DNA of 64,000 nt from Quinella sp. 2Q5 (GCA_015206785.1 JADEZQ010000003.1:62001-126000); one strand, 5' to 3'; shown: positions 7,585 through 17,151, counted from the first letter of the stretch. Made by a program: numbers and translations. Notes: generated by a model from the sequence alone, not told the origin.

Positions 7585-9021
7585 TCAATCGCCTTCGACG
7601 CCCGCGACGCGTTTGACGCCGTAATATCGGGCAATCAGCAAGTTCAGATAGAAATTCGGATCTTCCTTCATGCCGCCGAGCCAATGCATGTATGGCACGG
7701 CAGTCTTGTCGCCTTGGATTTTATCAAACCTATGGCGCACGGGCAACGGCGGCAGCAAAATCAAATCGAGTTCGGCGTTGCGTTGAATGTAGCGGACTTG
7801 TCGGCGCGAGGCATTGAACACCGAGATATCGACGTAAATCAGCGTGGCGAAGTAGGCAATCAGCGTCGAAGTCACGACAATTGCCACGGGGCGCAAAATT
7901 TTTTTCGGGACGTTCAGGCTCAGGCGCATGTTCGGGCGATTGAGTTCGAGTATCGCGCTCGTTGCGGCGACCAACACGAAGACCATTGACGGGAACGACA
8001 TGCGCAGGTTGAATTCGGGCGCGAACAGCATAATGCACGGCACCATAAACCCGCCCGCCGTGAACGCCAGCATCAGAATTTCCGTTGTGTTGAGCTTGCC
8101 GGGCGTGCGCTTGGCAAAGTAGATGAACATCGGAATCAGCGCAATCAAGTCCGAGAAAATTATCCGCGGGAAGGAGCCGGTCATGTACGACCAAAAAATT
8201 TCGAACGTGTAATGATAGTTCGGGCGTGCAATACTCAGCCGTTCAAAATTTCCGGGCGCGAGAATCATGAACGCACAGCTCACCGTCAACACGACGAGCC
8301 CCGCGACCATCCACGTGCGCAAGAGTCCGCGGCGGGAGCACATGAAAATCATCAGCCCCGTCAGGAAAATCGAAACCAACGCGCCGACTTCATTCGACCA
8401 GCCGGCTAACAGCCCAAGCACGATCATTATCACCACGTTCAACGCGCCGGAGCCCGCCTCGTGTGAACGCAGGGCTTTGACGTAGGGCGTGAGGAACAGC
8501 AGTTGAAAGAACGCCATCCACATGTAATTGCATGAGCCCGTCAGCCAGAACATCGTGTTCACCGACCACGCCGACAGCAGGTGCAGGCTGATGAATATCC
8601 ACACCAGAGCTGCCCGCGAAATTTTCAGCCAGGTGTTTGCCAGATTGATTATCACCAATATCAGCAGGATGAACACGACGGTGTTGGCGATGTTGAAGTA
8701 GGGCTTGCCAATCCAGATGAAGAACTGGATTATCGTGTGAGCGAGGACTCTGCCGCCCCAGGTGAAGTAATGTGACCACTGCGATTGAATGATGTCGGCG
8801 AAACTTTCGACGCGTTGACGATATTCCACCTCCGGCGAGCCCGTCTGCATCAGTGCCAAATTTCCGCCGTGGTCTCCGTCCCAGATGAACGCGTAGCAAA
8901 AGTCGTCGTGAGCAAACGGCAACAGCGTCGTGCGCACAAAAAAATATCCCGCGAACAGCGCGAACAGAATCAGCGACCGCGACGAATTGAGAGTGCGGTT
9001 GATGTACTGGAAGAAACTCAA
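7585..9021 (-). CDS. Polytopic membrane protein, DUF6056-like (paralogue 1)
   Basis: 478-residue protein with about ten to twelve hydrophobic segments and no characterised function that I can name. The first external loop after TM1 has an acidic motif (HDDFCYAFIWDGDHGG, ~residues 38-53). QSQWSHYFTWGGR and GSCNYMW follow. A soluble C-terminal tail of ~80 residues ends the protein. This resembles membrane proteins linked to surface-glycan assembly (acidic loop after TM1), but that is inference. The start is a TTG that overlaps the sirtuin stop (TTGA), with AGGAGG at the right distance. It shares many short motifs with the gene at 9959-11362. Confidence 0.7.
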   Translation of the reverse strand: MSFFQYINRTLNSSRSLILFALFAGYFFVRTTLLPFAHDDFCYAFIWDGDHGGNLALMQTGSPEVEYRQRVESFADIIQSQWSHYFTWGGRVLAHTIIQFFIWIGKPYFNIANTVVFILLILVIINLANTWLKISRAALVWIFISLHLLSAWSVNTMFWLTGSCNYMWMAFFQLLFLTPYVKALRSHEAGSGALNVVIMIVLGLLAGWSNEVGALVSIFLTGLMIFMCSRRGLLRTWMVAGLVVLTVSCAFMILAPGNFERLSIARPNYHYTFEIFWSYMTGSFPRIIFSDLIALIPMFIYFAKRTPGKLNTTEILMLAFTAGGFMVPCIMLFAPEFNLRMSFPSMVFVLVAATSAILELNRPNMRLSLNVPKKILRPVAIVVTSTLIAYFATLIYVDISVFNASRRQVRYIQRNAELDLILLPPLPVRHRFDKIQGDKTAVPYMHWLGGMKEDPNFYLNLLIARYYGVKRVAGVEGD

Positions 9022-9767
9022 GCCATGACCTCCTTCAATCGGGTGACGGCGGCGGCGAGCGTGGCTCCGATGTTTTCGCGGATAACAAGTTCGGCGTCGG
9101 CGTCAGCGCGGGTTTCGGTTTTGTTAATCAGCACCAGATGTCGCCCGCGGAAATAATCAATCAGCCCCGCCGCAGGATAAACGACCAGGCTCGTGCCGCC
9201 GACAATCAACGTGTCAGCTTCGGCTATGGCGCGAATGGAATTGCCGATGGTCTGTTGGTCGAGCTGTTCGCCGTAGAGCACGACGTCGGGCTTGACGATG
9301 CCGCCGCACTTTTGGCAACGGGGCACGGGCTTATTGCTCATGATGTAATCGATGTCGTAGCGCGCGCCGCACTTGACGCAATAGCTGCGGCGAATGGAAC
9401 CGTGCAACTCGTAAACCGTCTGCGAGCCCGCCAGCTGATGAAGCCCGTCGATATTCTGCGTGATGACCGCCGACAAAATTCCCAGCCGCTCCAGCTCCGC
9501 CAAGGCGACGTGTCCGGCGTTGGGTTTGGCATCCAGATAGACGAACCGTGCGCGATAGAACTCGAAGAACTCTTCAGGGTGCGCGACAAAAAAATCATAC
9601 GACGCCATCTCTTCCGGCGAGAACGTCTGATTAAGCTTCTGGCTGTAAATCCCGTCGGCACTGCGGAAATCCGGAATGCCCGACTCTGTGGACACGCCAG
9701 CCCCGCCGAAGAATACCGCGCTCGTGCTGTTGCTGAGTATCCGCGCCAACTTGTCAACGTTCGTCAT
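9018..9767 (-). CDS. NAD-dependent protein deacylase, sirtuin family
   Basis: 249-residue Sir2 enzyme that removes acyl groups from lysines using NAD. Visible motifs are GAGVSTESGIPDFRS at ~22-36, TQNIDGLH, the catalytic His in YELHGS, two zinc-binding Cys pairs (CVKCG and CQKCGG), VLYGEQL, GGTSLVVYPAAGL and the C-terminal LINKTET. I start at the ATG at 9767, which has GGGAGG eight bases upstream; the 18-residue upstream extension runs towards repeat B1. The gene is translationally coupled to the downstream membrane protein. Confidence 0.93.
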   Translation of the reverse strand: MTNVDKLARILSNSTSAVFFGGAGVSTESGIPDFRSADGIYSQKLNQTFSPEEMASYDFFVAHPEEFFEFYRARFVYLDAKPNAGHVALAELERLGILSAVITQNIDGLHQLAGSQTVYELHGSIRRSYCVKCGARYDIDYIMSNKPVPRCQKCGGIVKPDVVLYGEQLDQQTIGNSIRAIAEADTLIVGGTSLVVYPAAGLIDYFRGRHLVLINKTETRADADAELVIRENIGATLAAAVTRLKEVMA

Positions 9768-9810
9768 AACAATCGCCTCCCAAAAATTTTCGTCACCCGT
9801 CGTCGCAATG

Positions 9811-9917
9811 AGGCCGCCCATGGACGGGCGGCCTCGCCGCGTATGCTACGTGATGTAGCATGCGGCGTCGCCCTTTCTTTTGCTACTTTTCTTTGGGCGA
9901 GCAAAGAAAAGTAGATC
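9811..9917 (-). repeat. Intergenic repeat family B, copy 1
   Basis: A 107-bp element, inverted relative to copies at 20140-20259 and 50179-50285. Read on the minus strand, it opens with GATCTACTTTTCTTT and the matching arm AAAGAAAAGTAG. A TGCTAC-ATCAC-GTAGCA hairpin follows, and it ends with a strong GGCCGCCC...GGGCGGCC palindrome. It lies between the second DUF6056-like gene and sir2. Confidence 0.9.
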
Positions 9918-9958
9918 ACAACCACGTTAACGCAGTGATCAATCGCCGCCGAAAAATT

Positions 9959-11362
9959 TCACTCGTCCACGGCAAAGACGTAATGCGCACCGTAATATTG
10001 CGCGACGCACGAATTCCAGCTGCTCTCGAACTTCGGCTCAACGCCCGCGAAATGCGTCACGTACGGCACGACGGAACTCTGCGCGTGCAACCAATCGAAG
10101 CGGTGACGGACACGCATCGGCGATATCGGAACGGGGTCAATATCTCGGTGCGTGCGTATGAATTCGATTTGGCGTTGAGCGTCCTTGTAAAGCGAGATGT
10201 CCACGTAGATGAGCGTGGCGAAATACGCGACCAGAGCTGTCAGCAAAATCGCCGACGCCGTGCGCAAAAACTTCACCGGCACGCGCAATTCGTTCAGGGC
10301 AATCGTCGCGGCGACCAGCACGAAGATCATCGACGGCAACGAGATGTAAACGCTGAATTCGGGCGAGAACAGCATTGCCGACGGAACGATTAATCCCGCC
10401 GCCGTGAACGCCAGCATCAGAATTTCCGACGTGTTGAGCCCGACGGTGCGCCGCGTCAGAAAATACGCGAACATCGGAATCAGCGCGATTGCGTCGACGG
10501 AGACGACCTTGACGAACGGATCGGTCAGGTGATGCAGGAAGATCGCCGCCGAGTAGTGATAGCCCGCGTGCGTGAGCTCCAGCCGAACGAAATTCCCCGG
10601 CGCAAGGAACATCACTGCACAGCCGACAACTGCCGCGGCGAATCCGACCGTCATCCACGGGCGCAACAATCCGCGCGACCTGCAAACGACAATCAGGAAC
10701 GCCGCCAGGCAAATCGTAGCCAACGCTCCCGCCTCATTCGACCAGCCGGCGAAAATTCCGAGCACTGCCATCAAAAAATTTTTCCGCCGAGAAGTCGCCG
10801 CCGCATTTGAACGCAGAGCTTCGACGAACGGAATCACGAACGCCGCTTGGCAAAGTGCCGCCCACATGTAATTGCATGAGCCCGTCAGGTAAATCATCGA
10901 CACCACGGAAAATTTCGTCAGCACGAACAAGCACGCGAACATCCACAGTAGCGACAGCGTTGCCGACTTCAACCGAACGCCCGCCAGCTTCAGCACCGCC
11001 AGAATCAGCGCGACGAAGACGATTGCGTTGGCGACGTCGAACAGCGGCTTGCCCAGCCAGATGAACGTTTGAATCAGCGTGTGAGCAATTGCCCGCCCGC
11101 CCCAGGTCATGTAATGCGACCATTGCGATTGGACGAGGTCAGCGAAACTTTCGACGCGGTGACGAACTTCGATATCCGCCGAGCCGAACGCCATGCCCGC
11201 CAAGTTGCCGCCGTGTGCGCCGTCCCAGATGAACGCGTAGCCGTAGTCGTCGCCCATGAGCGGCATCAAACACGTCCGCACGAAAAAAAATCCCGCGAAC
11301 AAAATCAGCACCGTCTGCGCCCGCACCGAGCCTAAGCCTTCAACCACGCGACGAACTTGCAC
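9959..11362 (-). CDS. Polytopic membrane protein, DUF6056-like (paralogue 2)
   Basis: 467-residue membrane protein, a paralogue of the product of 7585-9021. Shared motifs are YAFIWDG-HGGNLA in the first loop, RVESFAD, QSQWSHY, TGSCNYMW, AGWSNE, LAPGNF, LIALIPMF and TEILMLAFTA, with a similar soluble tail. I use the GTG at 11362, six bases after GGGAGGG; the longer reading frame upstream has no similarity and runs across the metQ promoter. Its 3' end lies about 40 bp from repeat B1, which separates it from sir2. The function is unknown. Confidence 0.68.
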   Translation of the reverse strand: MQVRRVVEGLGSVRAQTVLILFAGFFFVRTCLMPLMGDDYGYAFIWDGAHGGNLAGMAFGSADIEVRHRVESFADLVQSQWSHYMTWGGRAIAHTLIQTFIWLGKPLFDVANAIVFVALILAVLKLAGVRLKSATLSLLWMFACLFVLTKFSVVSMIYLTGSCNYMWAALCQAAFVIPFVEALRSNAAATSRRKNFLMAVLGIFAGWSNEAGALATICLAAFLIVVCRSRGLLRPWMTVGFAAAVVGCAVMFLAPGNFVRLELTHAGYHYSAAIFLHHLTDPFVKVVSVDAIALIPMFAYFLTRRTVGLNTSEILMLAFTAAGLIVPSAMLFSPEFSVYISLPSMIFVLVAATIALNELRVPVKFLRTASAILLTALVAYFATLIYVDISLYKDAQRQIEFIRTHRDIDPVPISPMRVRHRFDWLHAQSSVVPYVTHFAGVEPKFESSWNSCVAQYYGAHYVFAVDE

Positions 11363-11439
11363 GCCGAGCCCTCCCGTAAAAATTTTCTGCGCGAATTGTA
11401 ATTCATTGCGCGGACTTTGACAACGCCCGAAAATTCTTG

Positions 11440-11467
11440 TGGACAAAATTTTTCCGTCTGATATAAT
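11440..11467 (+). promoter_or_regulatory. Promoter of metQ
   Basis: TGGACA and a perfect TATAAT with a 16-bp spacer containing AAATTTTT. The implied 5' leader is only ~27 nt, too short for an S-box or T-box. Confidence 0.75.
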
Positions 11468-11501
11468 TCGCCGCAAGTCCATCAACAAGGAGGCAACATC
11501 A

Positions 11502-12335
11502 ATGAAGGGAAAATTTTTTGCCGCGCTGACTTTGGCGGCGACGCTGTTGGTGACGGGCTGTGGCGGCTCCGACACGAGCAAGGCTCCCGCCGATAAGGGT
11601 GCCGACACAAAGGAAGTCACGCTCAAGATTGGCGCGACGCCCGTTCCCCACGCCGAGCTTCTCGAACAGATCAAGACCGACCTGAAGGAACGCGGCATCA
11701 ACCTTGAAGTCATCGAGTTCAACGACTACGTTCAGCCCAACATCGCGCTCAACGACAAGGAACTTGACGCCAACTTCTTCCAGCACGAGCCGTATCTCAA
11801 GGACTTCATCAACGAGCACAAAGACGTTAAGCTCACCAACGCGGGCGGCATTCACATCGAACCTATGGGCATCTATTCCAAGAAGATAACCGCGCTCGCT
11901 GACCTGCCCGACGGCGCAGTTGTTTCCATCCCCAACGACCCGACCAACGGCGGCCGCGCACTGCTCCTGTTGCAGAAGGCGAACCTGCTCAAGCTCAAGG
12001 ACGGTGCCAACGAAACCGCCACCGTTCAGGACATCGCCGAGAATCCGCGCAATCTCATCATTCAGGAAGTGGAAGCCGCGCAACTCCCGCGCACGCTTGA
12101 AGACGTTACCATCAGCATCATCAACACGAACTTCGCAATGAATGCCGAGCTCAACCCCATGAAAGACGCGCTCTTCATTGAGGACAGCACGTCACCCTAC
12201 GTCAACATCATTGCCGTGCGCGAAGGCGACGAGTCCCGCGCCGAGATCAAAGCCCTCGTCGAAGCTCTCAAGTCCGACAAGATCAAGAAGTTCATCACCG
12301 ACAAATACAACGGCGCAATCGTCCCCGCGTTCTGA
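11502..12335 (+). CDS. metQ: MetQ/NlpA-family substrate-binding lipoprotein
   Basis: 277-residue lipoprotein of the methionine ABC importer type. The signal peptide ends in the lipobox LVTGC-GG at residue 20. The mature part has the family features IGATPVPHAELLEQIK, NDYVQPNIAL, DANFFQHEPYL, NAGGIHIEPMGIYS and IPNDPTNGGRALLLLQ. The ATG at 11502 has AAGGAGG upstream. No metN ATPase or metI permease lies beside it, so it either uses a transporter encoded elsewhere or binds another small ligand. It has its own promoter. Confidence 0.9.
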   Translation: MKGKFFAALTLAATLLVTGCGGSDTSKAPADKGADTKEVTLKIGATPVPHAELLEQIKTDLKERGINLEVIEFNDYVQPNIALNDKELDANFFQHEPYLKDFINEHKDVKLTNAGGIHIEPMGIYSKKITALADLPDGAVVSIPNDPTNGGRALLLLQKANLLKLKDGANETATVQDIAENPRNLIIQEVEAAQLPRTLEDVTISIINTNFAMNAELNPMKDALFIEDSTSPYVNIIAVREGDESRAEIKALVEALKSDKIKKFITDKYNGAIVPAF

Positions 12336-12339
12336 ATTG

Positions 12340-12368
12340 TTTACAAAGTCCGCGGCGTCTGATACAAT
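12340..12368 (+). promoter_or_regulatory. Promoter of the rubrerythrin fusion gene
   Basis: TTTACA and TACAAT with a 17-bp spacer; the CDS starts 34 bp downstream. No PerR-like operator is obvious. Confidence 0.75.
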
Positions 12369-12401
12369 CGGCGTATAAAAATTTTTCGAGAGGTGACCCG
12401 A

Positions 12402-13571
12402 ATGGACAGTAAAGTTTTATTCAACGTTCAGTACGGGCTGTTCGTCCTGGCTGCCAACGACGGCACCAAGGACAACGCCTGCATAATCAACACCGTCGTG
12501 CAGGTGACCGCCGCGCCCATCACCAAGGACAGAATCTCCATCACCGTCAACAAGAAGAATTACACGCACGACATCATTGCCAAGACGAAGAAGTTCACCG
12601 CGTCCATCATCAGCGAGGCGGCGTCGTTCGATCTTTTCAAACGCTTCGGCTTCCAGAGCGGCCACGACGTCGACAAGTTCGCGGATTTCGACAAAGTTCA
12701 GCGCACGGTTAACGGCACGCTCGCCATCACCGAAGGCACAAACTCCTACATCAGCGCGAACGTCGTTCAACAGGTGGAACTCGACACGCATTCCATCTTC
12801 GTCGCTGAAGTCGTCGACATGGAAAAATTTTCCGACGTGCCTTCCACGACGTACAACTTCTACCAGTCGAACATCAAGCCCAAGCCCGCCATCAAAGCCG
12901 AAGTCGGCAAAGTCAAATGGGTCTGCAGAATCTGCGGCTATGTGCACGAAGGTCCGGAGCCTCCCGCCGAATGTCCGCTGTGCAAACACCCGTCGACCGA
13001 CTTCGATAAGGTCGTCGAAGCTCCCGCTCCGACCGGCAACAAATACGCCGGCACCAAGACCGAACGCAACCTGCGCGAAGCGTTTGCGGGCGAAAGTCAG
13101 GCTCGCAACAAGTACACCTACTTCGCGTCCGTCGCCAAGAAGAACGGCTACGAACAGATTGCCGCGCTCTTCCTCAAAACCGCCGACAACGAGAAGGAAC
13201 ACGCCAAGCTCTGGTTCAAGGCTCTCGGTGAACTGGGCACGCCGGAGGAAAATCTTGTTCACGCGGCGGAAGGCGAAAATTTCGAGTGGACGGACATGTA
13301 TCCGCGCATGGCTCGCGAAGCCGACGAGGAAGGTTTCCACGAGCTGGCTGAACAATTCCGCGGCGTCGCTGCTATCGAAAAGCACCACGAGGAACGCTAT
13401 CGCAAGCTGCTTCGCAACGTCGAGGCGCAGGAAGTCTTCCGCAAGGCGGGCGTCACCGTTTGGGAATGCCGCAACTGCGGGCACCTGGTCATCGGCACCG
13501 CCGCTCCCGACATCTGCCCCGTGTGCAATCACCCGCAGGCTTATTTCGAGGTCAACGCCGAGAACTACTGA
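12402..13571 (+). CDS. Flavin reductase - rubredoxin - rubrerythrin - rubredoxin fusion
   Basis: 389-residue multidomain redox protein. Residues ~1-160 are a flavin-reductase domain of the high-molecular-weight rubredoxin type ([18 protein letters not shown]). Residues ~172-205 are a rubredoxin with WVCRICGY and CPLCKHP. Residues ~215-345 are a rubrerythrin four-helix bundle with di-iron ligands in [24 protein letters not shown] and IEKHHEERY. The C-terminus is a second rubredoxin ([16 protein letters not shown]). The chain could carry electrons from NAD(P)H through FMN and iron to peroxide or oxygen, giving oxidative-stress defence in an anaerobe. The start ATG at 12402 has GAGAGG upstream. 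Single-gene unit with promoter and terminator. Confidence 0.92.
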   Translation: MDSKVLFNVQYGLFVLAANDGTKDNACIINTVVQVTAAPITKDRISITVNKKNYTHDIIAKTKKFTASIISEAASFDLFKRFGFQSGHDVDKFADFDKVQRTVNGTLAITEGTNSYISANVVQQVELDTHSIFVAEVVDMEKFSDVPSTTYNFYQSNIKPKPAIKAEVGKVKWVCRICGYVHEGPEPPAECPLCKHPSTDFDKVVEAPAPTGNKYAGTKTERNLREAFAGESQARNKYTYFASVAKKNGYEQIAALFLKTADNEKEHAKLWFKALGELGTPEENLVHAAEGENFEWTDMYPRMAREADEEGFHELAEQFRGVAAIEKHHEERYRKLLRNVEAQEVFRKAGVTVWECRNCGHLVIGTAAPDICPVCNHPQAYFEVNAENY

Positions 13572-13589
13572 ATCAACATCGACACCCAA

Positions 13590-13620
13590 GGCGAACGGTC
13601 AATTGATCGTTCGTCTTTTT
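13590..13620 (+). terminator. Terminator after the rubrerythrin fusion
   Basis: A stem of GCGAACGGTCAA and TTGATCGTTCGT (with G-T pairs), followed by CTTTTT. Confidence 0.8.
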
Positions 13621-13640
13621 GCGTGCCTGAAAAAATTTTG

Positions 13641-13669
13641 AAGACAGCGCGGCGGATTCGTGATAGAAT
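13641..13669 (+). promoter_or_regulatory. Candidate promoter of the DUF445-murI-gph operon
   Basis: AAGACA and TAGAAT with a 17-bp spacer. The -35 is weak. Confidence 0.5.
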
Positions 13670-13698
13670 GGCGCAAACTGACGGAGGTGAAAATTTTT

Positions 13699-15078
13699 TT
13701 GGAGAACAGAACCAAAGCCTCGGCGACTCTGGCGGCAAGCGCGTTGTGCGCAGTCTCCACCCTGCCGGAAATTTCGCCGCTGAAATTTATATTGACGGGG
13801 TCGGTCGGCACCTTCACGCTGGGGCTGCTCAATCACGGATTCCTTGCCGCGACGATTGGCGGCATGGCGGACTGGTTCGGCGTCACGGCACTGTTCCGCA
13901 AACCTTTGGGCATAAGCTTCCACACGGAGATTCTGCGACGAAACCGCGCGCGCATAATGGACGCCATCGTCGAATTCGTCGGCTCGGATTTGCTCAGCAC
14001 CGAAAACATCATGGAGACCGTCCGCGACGAGAACACCGCCAAACTTTTGATCGACTTCTTCGAACAGAACAAGGGCCGCGCCAAGACCAAAGCCCTCGTG
14101 CGCGAAGTGCTCGGCGAACTGTTCAACGGCATGGACACGCAAAAAATTTCCCGCGACGTCGCGCCGATATTGGAACGCGAAATCAAAAACCTCGACGCGC
14201 AAAAACTCTTCGACGCCGTGTTGAAGGTCGTCACCAACGACAAGCACAGCCGAAAAATTTTGATCGCCCTGCTGGACACGGGGCACAAGATTCTGCAAAG
14301 CCCGCACATGCAAGCCGAAATGCTCAACAAGATTACCGAACTGCGCGAGGCATACGAAGGCGACTCGGCGGGGCGTGCGCTGGTGCTGAGTTCGATGGAT
14401 TTGACCGACGAAAAAATTTTGAACATCCTAAACGAGACCGTCGACAAGAAAATCGGCGACGCGGAAAAAATTCTCAACGCCACCGGCATGGTCGACAACG
14501 ACACCGCGCTTGCCGCCGAGGATATGGTCAAAACTTTCGGCGGCTTCGTCAACAGCGCGGCGGGCAATCTCAACACCAAAAAGTTTCTCGACGACCTCAA
14601 GACGCTGTTCATGTCGAAGTTCGATTCGGCGGGCTTCATCAAGAACTGGCTTGACGTCAACGTCAAAGGCAACACTGACCCGAAAATTTTGGAGAAACTG
14701 CGCCGTCAGCAGGCAGCCAACCCGAAGGTCACTCGCATCGTCGAAGTGGAACGCAAGCCCGTCATTTGGCGCGACGCCGTTGATTTTCTGGTTGACGCGA
14801 AGATTGACGAGTTCATTGGCGACGCCGAACTTCAGCGCAAATTCGACAAGCTCATCAAAGATTTCATTGCCAACCTGCTGGACGAATACCGCGAACAAAT
14901 TCCCGCAATGATTCGCGAACGGCTCGACAGGTTCAGCGACGACGAGCTGACTGATTTCGTCGAAGGGCACGTTGCGGACGATTTGCAGATGATTCGTATC
15001 AACGGCTCGGTCTGCGGCGCGTTGGTCGGCATGGGGCTTTATGTCGTCGCGCAGATGATTGAACACCTTGCGCGTTGA
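13699..15078 (+). CDS. DUF445 family membrane protein (first of a pair)
   Basis: 459-residue DUF445 (YheB/YjiN-like) protein of unknown function. Residues ~28-70 are hydrophobic and contain the family signature GGMADWFGVTALFRKPLG. A long helical, probably coiled-coil region follows, then a short hydrophobic segment at the end (GSVCGALVGMGLYVV). The second half carries the LRINGS-like MIRINGSVCG motif shared with its neighbour. I use the TTG at 13699, about ten bases after GGAGG. The downstream paralogue starts 17 bp later, also with TTG, and murI follows. Membrane anchoring at both ends is inferred. Confidence 0.8.
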   Translation: MENRTKASATLAASALCAVSTLPEISPLKFILTGSVGTFTLGLLNHGFLAATIGGMADWFGVTALFRKPLGISFHTEILRRNRARIMDAIVEFVGSDLLSTENIMETVRDENTAKLLIDFFEQNKGRAKTKALVREVLGELFNGMDTQKISRDVAPILEREIKNLDAQKLFDAVLKVVTNDKHSRKILIALLDTGHKILQSPHMQAEMLNKITELREAYEGDSAGRALVLSSMDLTDEKILNILNETVDKKIGDAEKILNATGMVDNDTALAAEDMVKTFGGFVNSAAGNLNTKKFLDDLKTLFMSKFDSAGFIKNWLDVNVKGNTDPKILEKLRRQQAANPKVTRIVEVERKPVIWRDAVDFLVDAKIDEFIGDAELQRKFDKLIKDFIANLLDEYREQIPAMIRERLDRFSDDELTDFVEGHVADDLQMIRINGSVCGALVGMGLYVVAQMIEHLAR

Positions 15079-15094
15079 AGGAGGCGTGAAACTT

Positions 15095-16372
15095 TTGGAC
15101 AGATGGAATAAAGCCGACACGACGCTCCTTTGCGCGGCGATGTGTTTTCTGGCGGCGGTTGGGCTCAACATCAAATTCCCCGACAGCACCGCGACGCAGG
15201 GCTTGCTCTTCGTGGCGGAAGCGGCACTCGTCGGCGGGATAGCGGACTGGTTTGCCGTGACCGCGCTGTTCAAGAAGCCGCTGGGTTTCCCGTTCCACAC
15301 GGCGATTCTTCCGCGGCGGCGCAAAGATTTCGTCAAGGCTTCGGTGCTGATGGTGCAGCAGGAATTTTTTTCACGGCGCACGATTTTCAAGAAGCTCGGC
15401 GACTTCAAGCTCATGCCGCGCATAGTCGATTACCTTGCCCGCGACGAGATCCGCCACGTCGTCGTTGAGGAGCTCTTCACCGTCGTCAAGAAGTTTGTCG
15501 CCGCGCAGAACAAGGAGAATCGTTCCAAACAGATTGCCGACGAACTGCGCCGAATCATTCGCGACTTGCCCGCGCAGAATCTGATTGACGACTTCGGCGG
15601 TCACTTCAAGCGCAACGACAAGGATCGCGAAATTTTTGTCGGCATCATCAAATATCTGCGCAACATAGCCAAAAAGCCTGAGACCTGCGACAAACTTCAA
15701 GCGATCCTCGAAGAGTACGCCAACGAGAAGACCAAGAACATGGGCGGCTTCTCGATACTGATGGCGGGGCTGGCGCAGATGCTCGACCTGGTCAACTTCG
15801 AGGAGGCGGCGCGAATCATGCAGACGCAGTTGCTCAAGCTGCTCGACGAATTGTCGGGCGACACGCAACTTCATCGGCGCACGCTCAACGAATGCCGCCT
15901 GAAGATTTCCGAACTGGCAGGCACGCCGCAGTTCATCGACCTGGTCGAACGAATTCAAATCGACGCCGCCAAAGCCTTGCCGCTCGAAGAGGCAATCGAA
16001 TTGGCACTGATTCATCTGGAGAACCAACTGCGTGCGCCGGAACCAAAAAATCTCGGCGGGCTGTTGACCAAACTCTTCGACGACGAATACTTGCGGCTGA
16101 TTGAACTTTTGCGCACCGACAACGTTGCTCGTGCCGCGGTTGAAAAATTTTTCGACGAACTGACTGCACGCGCCGCCCTGCACGCTCAACCGCTCGTCGG
16201 AGTCGTCGCAAAGTCCGCGCTCGACCGCCTGACCGAAGAACAGCTCAACAATCTCGTTTACGGCAAGGCTGAGCAGGATTTCATTTGGATTCGGCTCAAC
16301 GGCTCAATCGTCGGCAGCGTCGTCGGGCTGGCAATCTTCGCGCTGATCAAGCTGGCGGGGTTGAGCGTATGA
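15095..16372 (+). CDS. DUF445 family membrane protein (second of a pair)
   Basis: 425-residue paralogue of the preceding protein. The signature is GGIADWFAVTALFKKPLGFPFH at residues ~46-67. A long helical body follows, and the C-terminal membrane segment is preceded by WIRLNGSIVGSVVG. The TTG at 15095 has AAGGAGG upstream, and MDRWNKADTTLL begins the family-like N-terminus. The stop overlaps the murI ATG (ATGA), so the two are translationally coupled. Its link to cell-wall synthesis is only by neighbourhood. Confidence 0.8.
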   Translation: MDRWNKADTTLLCAAMCFLAAVGLNIKFPDSTATQGLLFVAEAALVGGIADWFAVTALFKKPLGFPFHTAILPRRRKDFVKASVLMVQQEFFSRRTIFKKLGDFKLMPRIVDYLARDEIRHVVVEELFTVVKKFVAAQNKENRSKQIADELRRIIRDLPAQNLIDDFGGHFKRNDKDREIFVGIIKYLRNIAKKPETCDKLQAILEEYANEKTKNMGGFSILMAGLAQMLDLVNFEEAARIMQTQLLKLLDELSGDTQLHRRTLNECRLKISELAGTPQFIDLVERIQIDAAKALPLEEAIELALIHLENQLRAPEPKNLGGLLTKLFDDEYLRLIELLRTDNVARAAVEKFFDELTARAALHAQPLVGVVAKSALDRLTEEQLNNLVYGKAEQDFIWIRLNGSIVGSVVGLAIFALIKLAGLSV

Positions 16373-17151
16373 AGCTGGCGTTCTTTGATTCGGGAATCGG
16401 CGGGCTCAGCGTCTTGCACCACGCGCTGAAGATTTTGCCGCGGGAAGAGTTCATCTTCTTTGCCGACGAAGACAACGTCCCCTACGGCACCAAAACCCCC
16501 GCGCAAGTTCTGTCGTTCGTGGACGAGGCGTTTGAGTTCTTGGCGGCGCAAAAAGTTTCGGCAATCGTCGTGGCGTGCAACACGGCGACATCGGTGGCGG
16601 TGCGGAAAATGCGCACGAAATATCCGTTGCCAATCATCGGCATGGAGCCGGCGTTGAAGCTCGCGCTGGACACCTTCCCCGCGCGAAAAGTTTTGGTCAC
16701 GGCGACGGCAATCACCATCAACGGCGAAAAAATTCGGCGGCTCATCAAACGTCTGCACGCGGAAAATTTTTCGGAACTCAAAGCGTTGCCGGGGCTGGTG
16801 ACGTTTGCGGAGCGGCAGGAGTTCGCGTCGCCCGCCGTTGAAGAATATCTGCGCGGGCAGCTGGCACCGTACGATTGGGAAAAATTTTCGTCGCTGGTGC
16901 TCGGTTGCACGCACTTCAACTACTTCAAGGACACGTTGCGAAAAATTTTGCCGCCGCACGTCCGAATCCTCGACGGCAACGCCGGCACCGTCAACGAACT
17001 TATCCGCCGAACAAATTTGACGCCGCAACCCGCCGACGTTCGCCCCTCGGTGAAATTTTTCTACTCGGCGCGATTGGTGACGGACGCGGCTGAACTTGCT
17101 CGGCTCGGAAAATTTTTGGCACGGCTCGACGAAATGGAGGACATCACATGA
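16369..17151 (+). CDS. murI: Glutamate racemase
   Basis: 260-residue enzyme that makes D-glutamate for peptidoglycan. Motifs are FDSGIGGLSVL at residues 6-16, the VPYGTKT loop near 38-44, catalytic Cys70 in VACNTATS and catalytic Cys180 in GCTHFNY, which together form the two-cysteine active site. Length is normal. The ATG overlaps the preceding TGA by four bases, and its own stop overlaps the next gene in the same way, so the DUF445-murI-phosphatase genes form a tightly coupled operon. The coding sequence is rich in AAAATTTT-like words. Confidence 0.95.
   Translation: MKLAFFDSGIGGLSVLHHALKILPREEFIFFADEDNVPYGTKTPAQVLSFVDEAFEFLAAQKVSAIVVACNTATSVAVRKMRTKYPLPIIGMEPALKLALDTFPARKVLVTATAITINGEKIRRLIKRLHAENFSELKALPGLVTFAERQEFASPAVEEYLRGQLAPYDWEKFSSLVLGCTHFNYFKDTLRKILPPHVRILDGNAGTVNELIRRTNLTPQPADVRPSVKFFYSARLVTDAAELARLGKFLARLDEMEDIT

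Noticed and set aside
12417..13589. 390-codon minus-strand ORF opposite the rubrerythrin fusion
   Set aside because: The fusion gene on the plus strand has four clear domains, a promoter and a terminator. The opposite frame has no recognisable motif and reflects codon bias.
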